Part shown: piece by piece, positions 1 through 6,545 of the stretch
Layout of the letters: every line of letters starts with the position of its first letter
Position numbering within the stretch: position 1 is the first letter of the stretch
Origin: Spirogloea muscicola
Lineage: Eukaryota > Streptophyta > Zygnematophyceae > Spirogloeales > Spirogloeaceae
Reading direction: 5' to 3'
Assembly (NCBI GenBank): GCA_009602725.1
Contig: WELB01000015.1
Location: 1,091,457-1,108,442 of the forward strand
Length of the DNA: 16,986 nucleotides
The notes under the pieces: model-generated
Seen by the model: the letters and a program-made list of their open reading frames with translations, nothing else
What the model was told of the DNA's origin: nothing
Database searches by the model: none
Translations under genes and position numbers: made by a program

Positions 1-2
1 AT

Positions 3-158
3 CGGATGCGCCTCTCTGTATCCCTGCAGCGGTCCATGGCCCACGCTCTGCATCTGCGAGCTGGCCGTGCTCTCGCTGCGGGCTCTGGCTTTCGTCAGGG
101 TGATAGCTTCCCGGCAGCTAGTCTGTCGGATCTGAGGCTCCTCACTCGTACTTATTGA
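3..158 (+). pseudogene. LINE C-terminal fragment (copy A1, cut by window edge)
   Basis: The frame starting at base 3 is open to TGA at 156-158. It reads as the end of the restriction-like-endonuclease LINE protein: RMRLSVSLQRSM, then RAGRALAAGSG, ending SLSDLRLLTRTY. The same ending recurs in the intact copy at 6546-10451 (LLLTRGY) and in the truncated copies at 10912 and 12735. The 5' part lies outside the window, so I cannot say whether this copy is complete. Family identity rests on alignment by eye with the other copies here. Confidence 0.8.
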
Positions 159-330
159 GTGATCCATCCTCCCCCTGTTTTACCATTGCATCCTCAGGCC
201 CCTTTGTAGCTGCTCACCGCTCTTAGGCCCCTCTGCACCTTTGTGAATTCTTTTTGGGCTGGCTTTTCGCAGCCCTTGCCCCTATTGGGAGTGCCACTTC
301 TTCTCTCCGACCGCCGCTGGCCCGTCTGCA
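159..330 (+). mobile_element. 3' untranslated tail of LINE copy A1
   Basis: The sequence after the A1 stop carries the common tail plan: GGCCCCT motifs, a GTGAATTCTTTTT run, and a hairpin that starts GGGCTGG at 256-262 and closes near 268-275. It then diverges from the consensus GGGCGAGC ending and reads GGGAGTGCCACTTCTTC. The closest relative in the window is the minus-strand copy at 15285-15510. The 3' border is approximate. Confidence 0.6.
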
Positions 331-499
331 GCCACCTCCGTCAAGCGCGCAAACGACAAGGGTTACCGCGCGCCCTGCTCCTCCTGGCGGCCGTGCTCCC
401 TACCCGCCAAGCGATCTGCGCCCTCTGGAAGCTGGCGGCTGCCGCGCCTACGCCGTCCCGTCATAGCTGCGTCAAACTGGACACCTATACCATAACGGT
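331..499. other. Unassigned GC-rich stretch
   Basis: This lies between the A1 tail and the methyltransferase/protease element. Several frames are open, as expected for GC-rich DNA, but none gives a recognisable domain. It could be leftover gag-side sequence of the neighbouring retroelement. Confidence 0.3.
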
Positions 500-521
500 G
501 ACGGTGGTCAGCCTCCTCCTC

Positions 522-649
522 TTATCTCCGCCGCTGCTCCGCCTGCGCTGCCGTGGCGGTGGCTTCCATTGTAGCTTGCATCTGGGCGACCTGCGCCTTG
601 AGCAGCTCCAGTTCGGTGGACCCACCAGTTGGAGCTGGCGGATCGCGCA
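522..649 (-). pseudogene. Possible coiled-coil fragment, gag-like
   Basis: On the minus strand, an ATG at 649-647 opens a 42-residue frame ending at 522. It contains ELELLKAQVAQMQATMEA followed by an Ala/Gln/Arg-rich end, with hydrophobic residues spaced as in a short coiled coil. Coiled coils like this occur in retroelement Gag proteins, and the piece adjoins a retroelement. However, it is antisense to the neighbouring methyltransferase unit, so it may be a compositional accident. I found no second copy. Confidence 0.25.
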
Positions 650-1790
650 TGAAAGCAGCTGTTACTGGTGGCGCAGGAGCTGCCAGCGTGTCCGCCGGCA
701 AACGTGCAGCTGCATGGAGAGCCGTTGGTAGACAGCACAACTATTGAGTGGACGATCCCGGACGGCAGGGTTGTCCATGTGGAGCTCTTTGGCGGCATCG
801 CCAGCGGGCTGACGGCGGTGCTGGCCACCCGACGGTACGTGTACGTCGACCCGGATCCGGTGGCACAGGCCGCAGCAGCGCATCACATTCGGCGGCTGAT
901 GAACGAGTACCCGGAGCTGCTGACCCCGGAGGCCATCAAGGGGTACCTCACCACCCTGCCGGCTGACATCCAGCTGGTGGGCCCACATCACCTCAGGAGG
1001 TTGGGATAGGTGGATCTGGTGATTGCATTTTGGGAGTGCCAAGGCCATTCCAGCGCTGGTGCAGGTCGAGGGTTAGCTGACGCCCGCTCACGGCTCTTTT
1101 GGGAGCTGGAGCGTATTTTGGCACTGCTGCAGGGGGGGGCAGGAGGCCCCCCTAGCATACGTGTTGAAGAACTTGCCAGCAGGCAACGACCGCCGCGAGA
1201 ATTTGCGGCGTGACTTCCAGGTGGTGGAGAGCCGCATTGGGCGCGGTGTGCCTCTGGACGCAGCTGCTTTGGGCAGCGGCGCGCACCGGTTGCAAATGAA
1301 GTGGACCAACCTGGCTCAGCCAGAGTTGGTGGCAGCTGCAGTCACGTTAGTCAAGCGCCCAGCTGGGCTGTTAGTGGCAGACATATTGGACCCGGGGAGG
1401 GTGCCTCAGCCAGTGAAGCGGGACGACATATCTCCACACGCGCTGTGCAACAAGGTGGGGCAGCCATGGGCGGCGTTGCCCAGCGGCGTTGCCCACGCTA
1501 GTGAGCTACCTGGCGTCTTACGCGTTCAGGAATGGAGGCCAGGGTATGGTGTGGGAGAACACCACGCAGCGCCTGGAGGAGCCCCGTGCCGACGAGCGGG
1601 AGCGGGCGTTGGGCTTCCAGACCGGCACAACAGCGGCTCCTGGGCTCACCAAGCGGCAGCGTCGGAAGCTGTTGGGGCAGGCTATGGATTTGAGGGCTCT
1701 CACGTGGGTGCTGTTGGTAGGCTTTGCCGCGCAGCAAAGCCAGCAGGCAGCGTCGCAGCTAACGCAGGGGCTCTCCATACAGTGGGCGGC
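632..1790 (+). pseudogene. Cytosine-C5 DNA methyltransferase-like, retroelement-borne, broken (plus arm)
   Basis: C5 DNA methyltransferases transfer a methyl group from S-adenosylmethionine to cytosine. Motif I reads VELFGGIASGL (about 779-811) and is followed by YVYVDPDPVAQAAA. Motif IV reads VDLVIAFWECQGHSSAG, with the candidate catalytic Cys at 1037-1039, then GLADARSRLFWELER. The motif VI region reads AYVLKNLPAG, with Lys at 1167-1169 where the other arm has Glu. A motif VIII-like DAAALGS..HRL and a C-terminal EEPRADERERALGF...LLGQAMDL follow. The copy is broken by TGA at 650-652, TAG at 1007-1009, a frame change near the G-run at 1131-1140, and a 13-bp tandem duplication (1470-1482/1483-1495). 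The frame then continues without a stop into the linker and protease. It cannot be functional as it stands. Confidence 0.85.
1470..1495 (+). repeat. 13-bp tandem duplication causing a frameshift
   Basis: GCGGCGTTGCCCA occurs twice head to tail (1470-1482 and 1483-1495). The corresponding place in the minus arm has one copy. Thirteen bases shift the frame by one, which moves the MTase C-terminal part into the frame used by the linker and protease downstream. Confidence 0.9.
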
Positions 1791-1853
1791 GCACGCAGGC
1801 GCTGGCGGCTTCCCACTGGGGGGGGGAGTCGAGCCGCAGCTCGAACAGGTGGT

Positions 1854-2237
1854 GCTCAAGGCCGCACGGGGGGCGGACACCCCGACCGCCTGCAGCGAGA
1901 TTTCAGGGGCTTCCGAAAGGGGCACCTGCAGGTCGATTCAACCCCTTCTGCCTGCGCCTGCAGCCGTGGGCGAGGAATCGGTGGCATTGGAGCGGCCACC
2001 AAGCACTTGTGCCGTTGGGGCGGCCCATGCAGAAGGGAGCCAGGCGCTCAAGGCCGCGCGGGGGGTTGACACCCCGACCGCCTGCAGCGAGAATTCAGGG
2101 GCTTCCAAAAGGGGCCCCTGCAGGTCGATTCAACTCCTTCTGCCTGCGCCGGCATCCGCGGGCGAGGAGTTGGTGGCCTTGGAGCGGCCACCAAGCACTC
2201 GTGCCGTTGGGGCCCATGCAGGGGAGAGCCCGTCGCT
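1854..2237 (+). repeat. 192-bp in-frame tandem repeat in the MTase-protease linker
   Basis: Two units start at 1854 and 2046, 192 bp (64 codons) apart. Each encodes KAARG..TPTACSE, SGAS.RG.CRSIQ, LLPAPA and ALERPPST. The minus arm has the same pair at about 4060-4440 with a 193-bp period, apparently because of differing C-run lengths. The duplication therefore predates the inversion. The peptide is Ala/Pro/Ser-rich and looks like a flexible spacer; I recognise no domain in it. Confidence 0.85.
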
Positions 2238-2898
2238 TCCTAAGCGTCTGGTGGCGGAACGAGTGGGGATCACCCCCAACGTGGCGCTGGTAGTACAACA
2301 AGATGGCTTTGTAAAAGCCAACGGCAAAACTCCTGCCCGTGTCATGCTGGACCCGGGTGCGCAGCCGGTGCTGCTTGGCCGCAGCATGGTTCCGCTGCTG
2401 GGGCTGCGTCCACAGGACCTGCCGCCGTCACCGGTGGCCATCAAGACGGCGACGGGCGGCGTCACGACGGGGCTGCGGCAGACATGCAAGCCTATTTGAA
2501 TTACCCTCAACCAGAGCGGCGCAGACGAGGTCAGCCGGCGCCTCCATTGCTTGGTAACTGAGGCCACTACATACGACGTGCTGTTAGGCACGGAGTTCGT
2601 GTACCCATGTGGGGTGAGTGTAGACCTGTGGGAGGAAGTGGGGAGTTACCGGCCCAGGTACGCATGTGGAGAGGGACGCAAGGTAGAGTTCCCACTGCAG
2701 CTGGTTGCCGCAGTGGAGGAAGGAGCCCCATTCGCGTGCTACGGGGAGAGTGCGTGGGTGGGCAGCGATCTGCTGTCCATGCCGCCGAAGGAGGCGGCCT
2801 CCACGCCACTGGCGGCAGTGCGCTCAGGAGTGGCTTTTGCAGGCCACGGGGCCGGTGCGCATATGGTGCAGGTGGAAGAGCTGGTGGATTGCGCGTGA
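2238..2898 (+). pseudogene. Retroviral-type aspartic protease with linker, broken (plus arm)
   Basis: Single-lobe aspartic proteases of retroelements dimerise and cleave the polyprotein through a DT/SG motif. Here the region reads ARVMLDPGAQPVLLGRSM. The active-site triplet is DPG (codons 2350-2358), where the minus arm keeps DTG, so the Thr to Pro change should inactivate it. Downstream come VAIKTATGGVTTGL, a TGA at 2497-2499 (TGC in the other arm), then TYDVLLGTEFVYPCGVSVDL. The latter resembles the ILG flap-and-tail region of retropepsins. An Ala-rich linker follows and a TGA closes it at 2896-2898. The frame is the same one that runs from the MTase C-terminus at 1489. Confidence 0.8.
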
Positions 2899-3043
2899 AA
2901 GAGCAGCGATCTGCTGTCCATGCCGCTGGAGGAGGCGGCCTCCACGCCACTGGCGGCAGTGCGTTCAGGAGCGGCATTTGCAGGCCACGGGGCTGCTGCG
3001 CACGCGGTGCAGGTGGAAGAGCTGGTGGATCGCGCATGGAAGC
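2762..3043 (+). repeat. 141-bp in-frame tandem duplication, plus arm only
   Basis: A segment starting GCAGCGATCTGCTG occurs at 2762 and again at 2903, 141 bp (47 codons) apart. Each copy encodes SDLLSMP, EAASTPLAAVRSG and QVEELVD. The minus arm has one copy (about 3400-3540), so this expansion followed the inversion or was lost from the other arm. Confidence 0.85.
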
Positions 3044-3268
3044 AGCTCTTACTGGTGGCGCAGGCGCTGCCAGTGTGTCCGCCGGCAGTTGTGCAGCTGC
3101 ATGGAGAGCCGTTGGTGGACAGCACAACCATTGAGTGGACGATCTCGGACGGCGGGGTTGTCCTTGTGGAGGGAGAGCCGTTGGTGGACAGCACAACTAT
3201 TGAGTGGACGATCCCGGACGGCGGGGTTGTCCTTGTGGAGCTCTTTGGCGGCATCGCCGCCGGGCTGG
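2904..3268 (+). pseudogene. Second MTase start, truncated at the palindrome centre
   Basis: After the linker the frame continues as ELVDRAWKQLLLVAQ, QLHGEPLVDSTTIEWTI, and then the motif I sequence VELFGGIAAGL, which repeats what lies at 632-811. The sequence then inverts at 3269. This is the N-terminal end of another MTase unit, about 2.39 kb downstream of the first, and it shows that the units were once arranged in tandem. Only motif I remains. Confidence 0.8.
3103..3240 (+). repeat. 69-bp in-frame tandem duplication upstream of MTase motif I
   Basis: The segment encoding GEPLVDSTTIEWT occurs at 3103 and 3172, exactly 69 bp (23 codons) apart. The first unit (at 668) and the minus arm each have a single copy, so this is a recent local change right beside the inversion point. 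Confidence 0.88.
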
Positions 3269-4040
3269 CTCCACAAGGACAACCCCGCCGTCCGGGATCG
3301 TCCACTCAATGGTTGTGCTGTCCACCAACGGCTCTCCGTGCAGCTGCACAACTGCCGGCGGACACGCTGGCAGCTCCTGCGCCACCAGTAAGAGCTGCTT
3401 CCATGCGCGATCCACCAGCTCTTCCACCTGCACCGCGTGCGCAGCAGCCCCGTGGCCTGCAAAAGCGGCTCCTGAGCGCACTGCCGCCAGTGGCGTGGAG
3501 GCCGCCTCCTCCGGCGGCATGGACAGCAGATCGCTGCCCACCCACGCAGCCTCCCCGTGGCACGCGAATGGGGCCCCTTCCTCCACTGCGGCAACCAGCT
3601 GCAGTGGGAACTCTACCTTGCGTCCCTCTCCACATGCGTGCCCGGGCGGGTAACTCCCCACTTCCTCCCACAGGTCTACACTCACCCCATATGGGTACAC
3701 GAACTCCGTGCCTAACAGCACGTCGTATGTAGTGGCCTCCGTTACCAAGCAATGGAGGCGCCGGCTGACCTCGTCTGCGCCGCTCTGGTTGAGGGTAATG
3801 CAAATAGGCTTGCATGTCTGCCGCAGCCCCGTCGTGACGCCGCCCGTCGCCGTCTTGATGGCCACCGGTGACGGCTGCAGGTCCTGTGGACGCAGCCCCA
3901 GCAGCGGAACCATGCTGCGGCCAAGCAGCACCGGCTGCGCACCCGTGTCCAGCATGACACGGGCAGGAGTTTTGCCGTTGCTTTTCCAAAGCCGTCTTGT
4001 TGTACTACCAGCGCCACGTTGGGGGTGATCCCCACTCGTT
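3197..4040 (-). pseudogene. Aspartic protease plus MTase start (minus arm, best-preserved protease)
   Basis: Reading leftward on the minus strand, the frame gives AERVGITPNVALVVQQDGF. It then shifts by one base near 3976-3985 (one base fewer than the plus arm) and runs open to 3197. The open part contains TPARVMLDTGAQPVLLG, with the catalytic DTG at 3949-3941. It continues with VAIKTATGGVTTGL, YDVLLGTEFVYPYGVSVDL, the Ala-rich linker and QLHGEPLVDSTTIEWTI, and ends as it crosses the palindrome centre. The intact DTG makes this the better copy of the protease. The upstream frameshift still prevents a complete polyprotein. A single 593-codon frame (4978-3197) covers this region, but its first half is out of frame for the MTase. 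Confidence 0.8.
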
Positions 4041-4059
4041 CCGCCACCCGTTAGGAAGC

Positions 4060-4440
4060 GACGGGCTCTCCCCTGCATGGGCAACAACGGCACGAGTGCT
4101 TGGTGGCCGCTCCAAAGCCACCAACTCCTCGCCCGCGGATGCCGGCGCAGGCAGAAGGAGTTGAATCGACCTGCATGGGCCCCTTTCGGAAGCCCCTGAA
4201 TTCTCGCTGCAGGCGGTCGGGGTGTCCTCCCCCCCCCTGCGCGGCCTTGAGCGCCTGGCTCCCTTCTGCATGGGCCGCCCCAACGGCACAAGTGCTTGGT
4301 GGCCGCTCCAATGCCACCGATTCCTCGCCCACGGCTGCAGGCGCAGGCAGAAGGGGTTGAATCGACCTGCAGGTGCCCCTTTCGGAAGCCCCTGAAATCT
4401 CGCTGCAGGCGGTCAGGGTGTCCCCCACCCCGCGCGGCCT
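4060..4440 (-). repeat. 193-bp tandem repeat in linker (minus arm)
   Basis: This is the counterpart of the plus-arm linker repeat. The unit boundary GCGGCCT occurs at 4434-4440 and 4241-4247. The 193-bp period, against 192 in the plus arm, breaks the frame between units. C-runs at about 4230-4237 and 4465-4474 are the likely cause and are also error-prone in sequencing. Confidence 0.75.
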
Positions 4441-4559
4441 TGAGCGCCACCTGTTCGGCTCTACTCCCCCCCCCCAGTGGGAAGCCGCCAGCGCCTGCGC
4501 GCGCTGCCCACTGTATGGAGAGCCCCTGCGCCAGCTGCCAAGCTGCCTGCTGGCTCCGC

Positions 4560-5541
4560 TGCGCGGCAAAGCCTACCGACAGCACCCACTTAAGAGCCCT
4601 CAGATCCATAGCCTGCCCCAACAGCTTCCGACGCTGCCGCTCGGTGAGCCCAGGAGCCGCTGTTGTGCCGGTCTGAAGCCCAAGGCCCGCTCCCGCTCGT
4701 CGGCACGGGGCTCCTCCAGGCGCTGCGTGGTGTTGTCCCACACCATACCCTGGCCTCCATTCCTGAACGCGTAAGACGTCGGGTAGCTCACCAGCGTGGG
4801 CAACGCCGCCTGTGGCTGCCCCACCTTGTTGCACAGCGCGTATGGAGGAATGTCGTCCCGCTTCACCGGCTGAGGCACCCTCCCCGCGTCCAATATGTCT
4901 GCCACTAACAGCCCAGCTGGGCGCTTGACTAAAGTGACTGCAGCTGCCGCCAACTCTGGCTGAGCCAGGTTGGTCCACATCGTTCGCAACCAGTGCGCTC
5001 GCAACCGGTGCGCGCGGCTGCCCAAAGCAGCTGCGTCCAGAGGCACGCCGCGCCCAATGCGGCTCTCCACCACCTGGAAGTTAACGCCGCAAATTCTCGC
5101 GGCGTTCGTCGCCTGCCGGCAAGTTCTCCAACACGTATGCTAGGGGGGCCTCCTGCCCCCCCCCCGCAGCAGTGCTAAAACACGCTCCAGCTCCCAAAAG
5201 AGCCGTGAGCGGGCGTCAGCTAACCCTCGACCTGCACCAGCGCTGGAATGGCCTTGGCACTCCGAACCTGCAATCACCAGATCCACCTGTCCCAACCCCC
5301 TGAGGTGATGTGGGCTCACCAGCTGGATGTCAGCCGGCAGGGTGGTGAGGTACCCCTTGATGGCCTCCGGGATCAGCAGCTCCGGGTACTCGTCCATCAG
5401 CCGCCGAATGTGATGCGCTGCTGCGGCCTGCGCCACCGGATCCGGGTCGACGTGCACGTACCGTCAGACCCGCACACCGTTGGCCAGCACTGCCGCCAGC
5501 CCGGTGGCGATGCCGCCAAAGAGCTCCACAAGGACAACTCC
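4560..5541 (-). pseudogene. Cytosine-C5 DNA methyltransferase-like, broken (minus arm)
   Basis: Motif I reads VELFGGIATGLAAVLA (gag codon at 5526). A TGA at 5466-5464 then interrupts it. Next come HVDPDPVAQAAAAHH and motif IV VDLVIAGSECQGHSSAG, with the candidate catalytic Cys at 5259-5257. Motif VI keeps its Glu: AYVLENLPAG, codon 5128-5126. The motif VIII-like part reads LDAAALGSRAHRLR. The C-terminal part reads LVSYPTSYAFRNGGQG, EPRADERERALGF and LLGQAMDL. Breaks: an extra base near 5082 (CGTTAAC against CGTGAC in the plus arm), a G-run at 5151-5163, and a one-base deletion near 4675 (TTCAG against TTCCAG). MTase genes carried by LTR-type retroelements have been described in some algae and dinoflagellates. 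The assignment rests on motif order, not on a search. Confidence 0.85.
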
Positions 5542-5544
5542 TCG

Positions 5545-5740
5545 CCCACATATCACTCGTGGGGCAGCCTCTCCTTCCCTGCTCCCAATTTCTCCTGCTG
5601 TGGTTGCTACGTGGGCCCCCCCCTAGTAGACGGGGGTAACCCATGGGATGACTTGCTGGGTAGGGCGCAACCCGTATGGGCGGGCTGGAGAGCCCCGGGG
5701 CGCCGAGCACAAGTCCCTTCACCTACTGCCTTGACGCCCC
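5545..5740. other. Gap between inverted repeat and LINE fragment
   Basis: No gene is seen. It starts with pyrimidine-rich single-copy DNA and contains a C/G-run with GGGGGTAACCCATGGG near 5633-5648, then the 77-bp dispersed repeat listed separately. Confidence 0.6.
5659..5735 (+). repeat. 77-bp dispersed repeat, copy 1
   Basis: This matches 14339-14415 in the same orientation, from GGTAGGGCGCAACCC to CCTACTGCCTTGAC, with a few mismatches and no length change. It contains a short stem, GGGCT-GGAG-AGCCC. The 16-bp block GGGGGTAACCCATGGG lies just to its left, while copy 2 has the reverse complement of that block on its right. The identity of the element is unknown. Confidence 0.85.
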
Positions 5741-6120
5741 CTCGTGGGGTGGGCTCTGAAGACCTGGCAGGCCAGGCGGTCTCCTTGGCGCACCTCGCTC
5801 ACACCGCCGACCTGCGCGTCCAAGCGCGCTTCGCGGCTGTGGTCGACAAGGCCGCCTACACCACCGCCGTGCTGCAGCTCCCCGAGGCCGACTTGCGCGG
5901 GCGCGTGAGACTTCAATCGGCCTCCTCCCACGGGGCAGCGGCGTGGCTTCAGGCCCTTCCCAAGAATGACGCCCTCACTCTCCCCGATGAAGTATTTTCG
6001 CAGTGCCGTCCACCGGCTCCTGGGGCTACCGCCTCCATGTCTCCAGGGCGTGCGTCAGTGTGTCTGCGGCGAGCGAGGGGCCGAGTCTGGGGAGCTGGCC
6101 GCTCATGACATAATGGCAAG
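5740..6120 (+). pseudogene. LINE fragment upstream of the endonuclease, frameshifted
   Basis: Plus-strand translation gives AVSLAHLAHTADLRVQARF, then GRVRLQSASSHGAAAWLQALP. This aligns with PVSFAAWADVSDVKAQSRF and LLSVSSLGASEWLRALP in the intact LINE at 6546-10451. After about 6000 the matching frame changes and reads VHRLLGLPPPCLQGVRQCVCGE, equivalent to the stretch ending in the CxC knuckle. It stops around AESGELAAHD, with no endonuclease core. It is a dead internal piece of a related but distinct LINE subfamily. Confidence 0.75.
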
Positions 6121-6133
6121 ATATAACCACAAT

Positions 6134-6371
6134 GCACAGTAAGAAGAAAGGGCTCGCCCATTGAGGATAGGGGCTGGACAAGCCAGCCCAAAAAAGAATG
6201 AACAAAGAACGAGAAGGGGGCCAGAGGAAGCCAGAGGAAGCGCTAAGAAACCAAAGCAGACAAAGAAAGAAAGCAGCTACAAATCACTCAGTAACCCCTG
6301 CTAAGCAGCCGCAAATCAGAGAGGCTAGGGTCCTGGAAGTGGGTCCCGAACGAGAAGGTGGCACAGTAAGA
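6134..6371. repeat. 11-bp target-site duplication around inverted LINE tail B1
   Basis: GCACAGTAAGA occurs at 6134-6144 and 6361-6371 in the same orientation, immediately flanking the minus-strand LINE tail at 6145-6360. Short direct repeats at both borders are the usual scar of LINE integration, and they fix the borders of this insertion. Confidence 0.85.
6145..6360 (-). mobile_element. 5'-truncated LINE tail B1 (minus), TSD-bounded
   Basis: On the minus strand the insertion begins with coding sequence for GTHFQDPSLSDLRLLSRGY and a TGA at about 6297. It then carries the 3' tail with AGCGCTTCC, TTCATTCTTTTTT, the hairpin GGGCTGG (6171-6177 in plus coordinates) / CCAGCCC (6183-6189), and the terminus GGGCGAGCCCTTTCT. 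No poly(A) lies between the tail and the TSD. It closely resembles the endings of the copies at 10912 and 12735, and differs from the intact LINE next to it. Confidence 0.88.
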
Positions 6372-6545
6372 CTTACTCCTCTCCATTTCCAAACCCTCCG
6401 GCAAACCCTCCGGCAGCAGCAGCCCCCCCCGACCGACCGACCCAACGGCTCCCTAGCTCGCCGCCGGCGCCGCCGCCCCCCCGGGCGCTGCGGCGCCTTG
6501 CCAACCCCCCGGGGCGCTCGAGCGCCTGAGCGCCGCCGGGCGCGC
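6372..6545 (+). other. Probable 5' untranslated region of the intact LINE
   Basis: This sits between the B1 insertion scar and the first native ATG. It is C-rich and carries two tandem AAACCCTCCGGC units near 6395-6418 and a C-run at 6424-6432. The reading frame stays open through it, so translation from a non-AUG codon cannot be excluded. The true 5' end of the element is not visible. Confidence 0.45.

Larger units (their letters stand above)
770..5541. repeat. Large imperfect inverted repeat, 28-nt spacer
   Basis: The plus arm (about 770-3240) and minus arm (about 3269-5541) are reverse complements. They meet at 3240/3269, where CTTGTGGAG is mirrored by CTCCACAAG across a 28-nt spacer (3241-3268). 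Arm lengths differ because the plus arm has extra tandem duplications. In a stretch of about 190 bases around 2563-2760 I counted about 8 mismatches to the minus arm. The arms are therefore diverged copies, not an identical fold-back. Each arm spans MTase, linker, protease, linker and MTase start. Transcription through the locus would give a long, largely paired hairpin RNA. Confidence 0.93.

Noticed and set aside
2920-3732. A 270-codon plus-strand frame crossing 3240-3269
   Set aside because: It runs through the palindrome centre into the antisense of the minus arm, so everything after about 3268 is a shadow.
3197-4978. A 593-codon minus-strand frame as one protein
   Set aside because: Its first half reads the MTase in the wrong frame; a one-base deletion near 4675, the linker C-runs and a shift near 3980 move it in and out of the true frame. 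Only the protease-to-MTase-start part is meaningful.
770-5541. Palindrome as a long-read hairpin artefact
   Set aside because: The arms differ by many substitutions, distinct stops and two plus-only duplications, which a read fold-back would not give. A chimeric join cannot be fully excluded without reads.
632-5541. Flanking LTRs for the MTase/protease element
   Set aside because: I found no direct repeats outside the arms that could serve as LTRs; the only long repeats are the inverted arms and internal tandem units.
5248-6108. A 286-codon plus-strand frame
   Set aside because: It begins as antisense of the MTase and ends in a LINE fragment; it is a chance fusion, not a gene.
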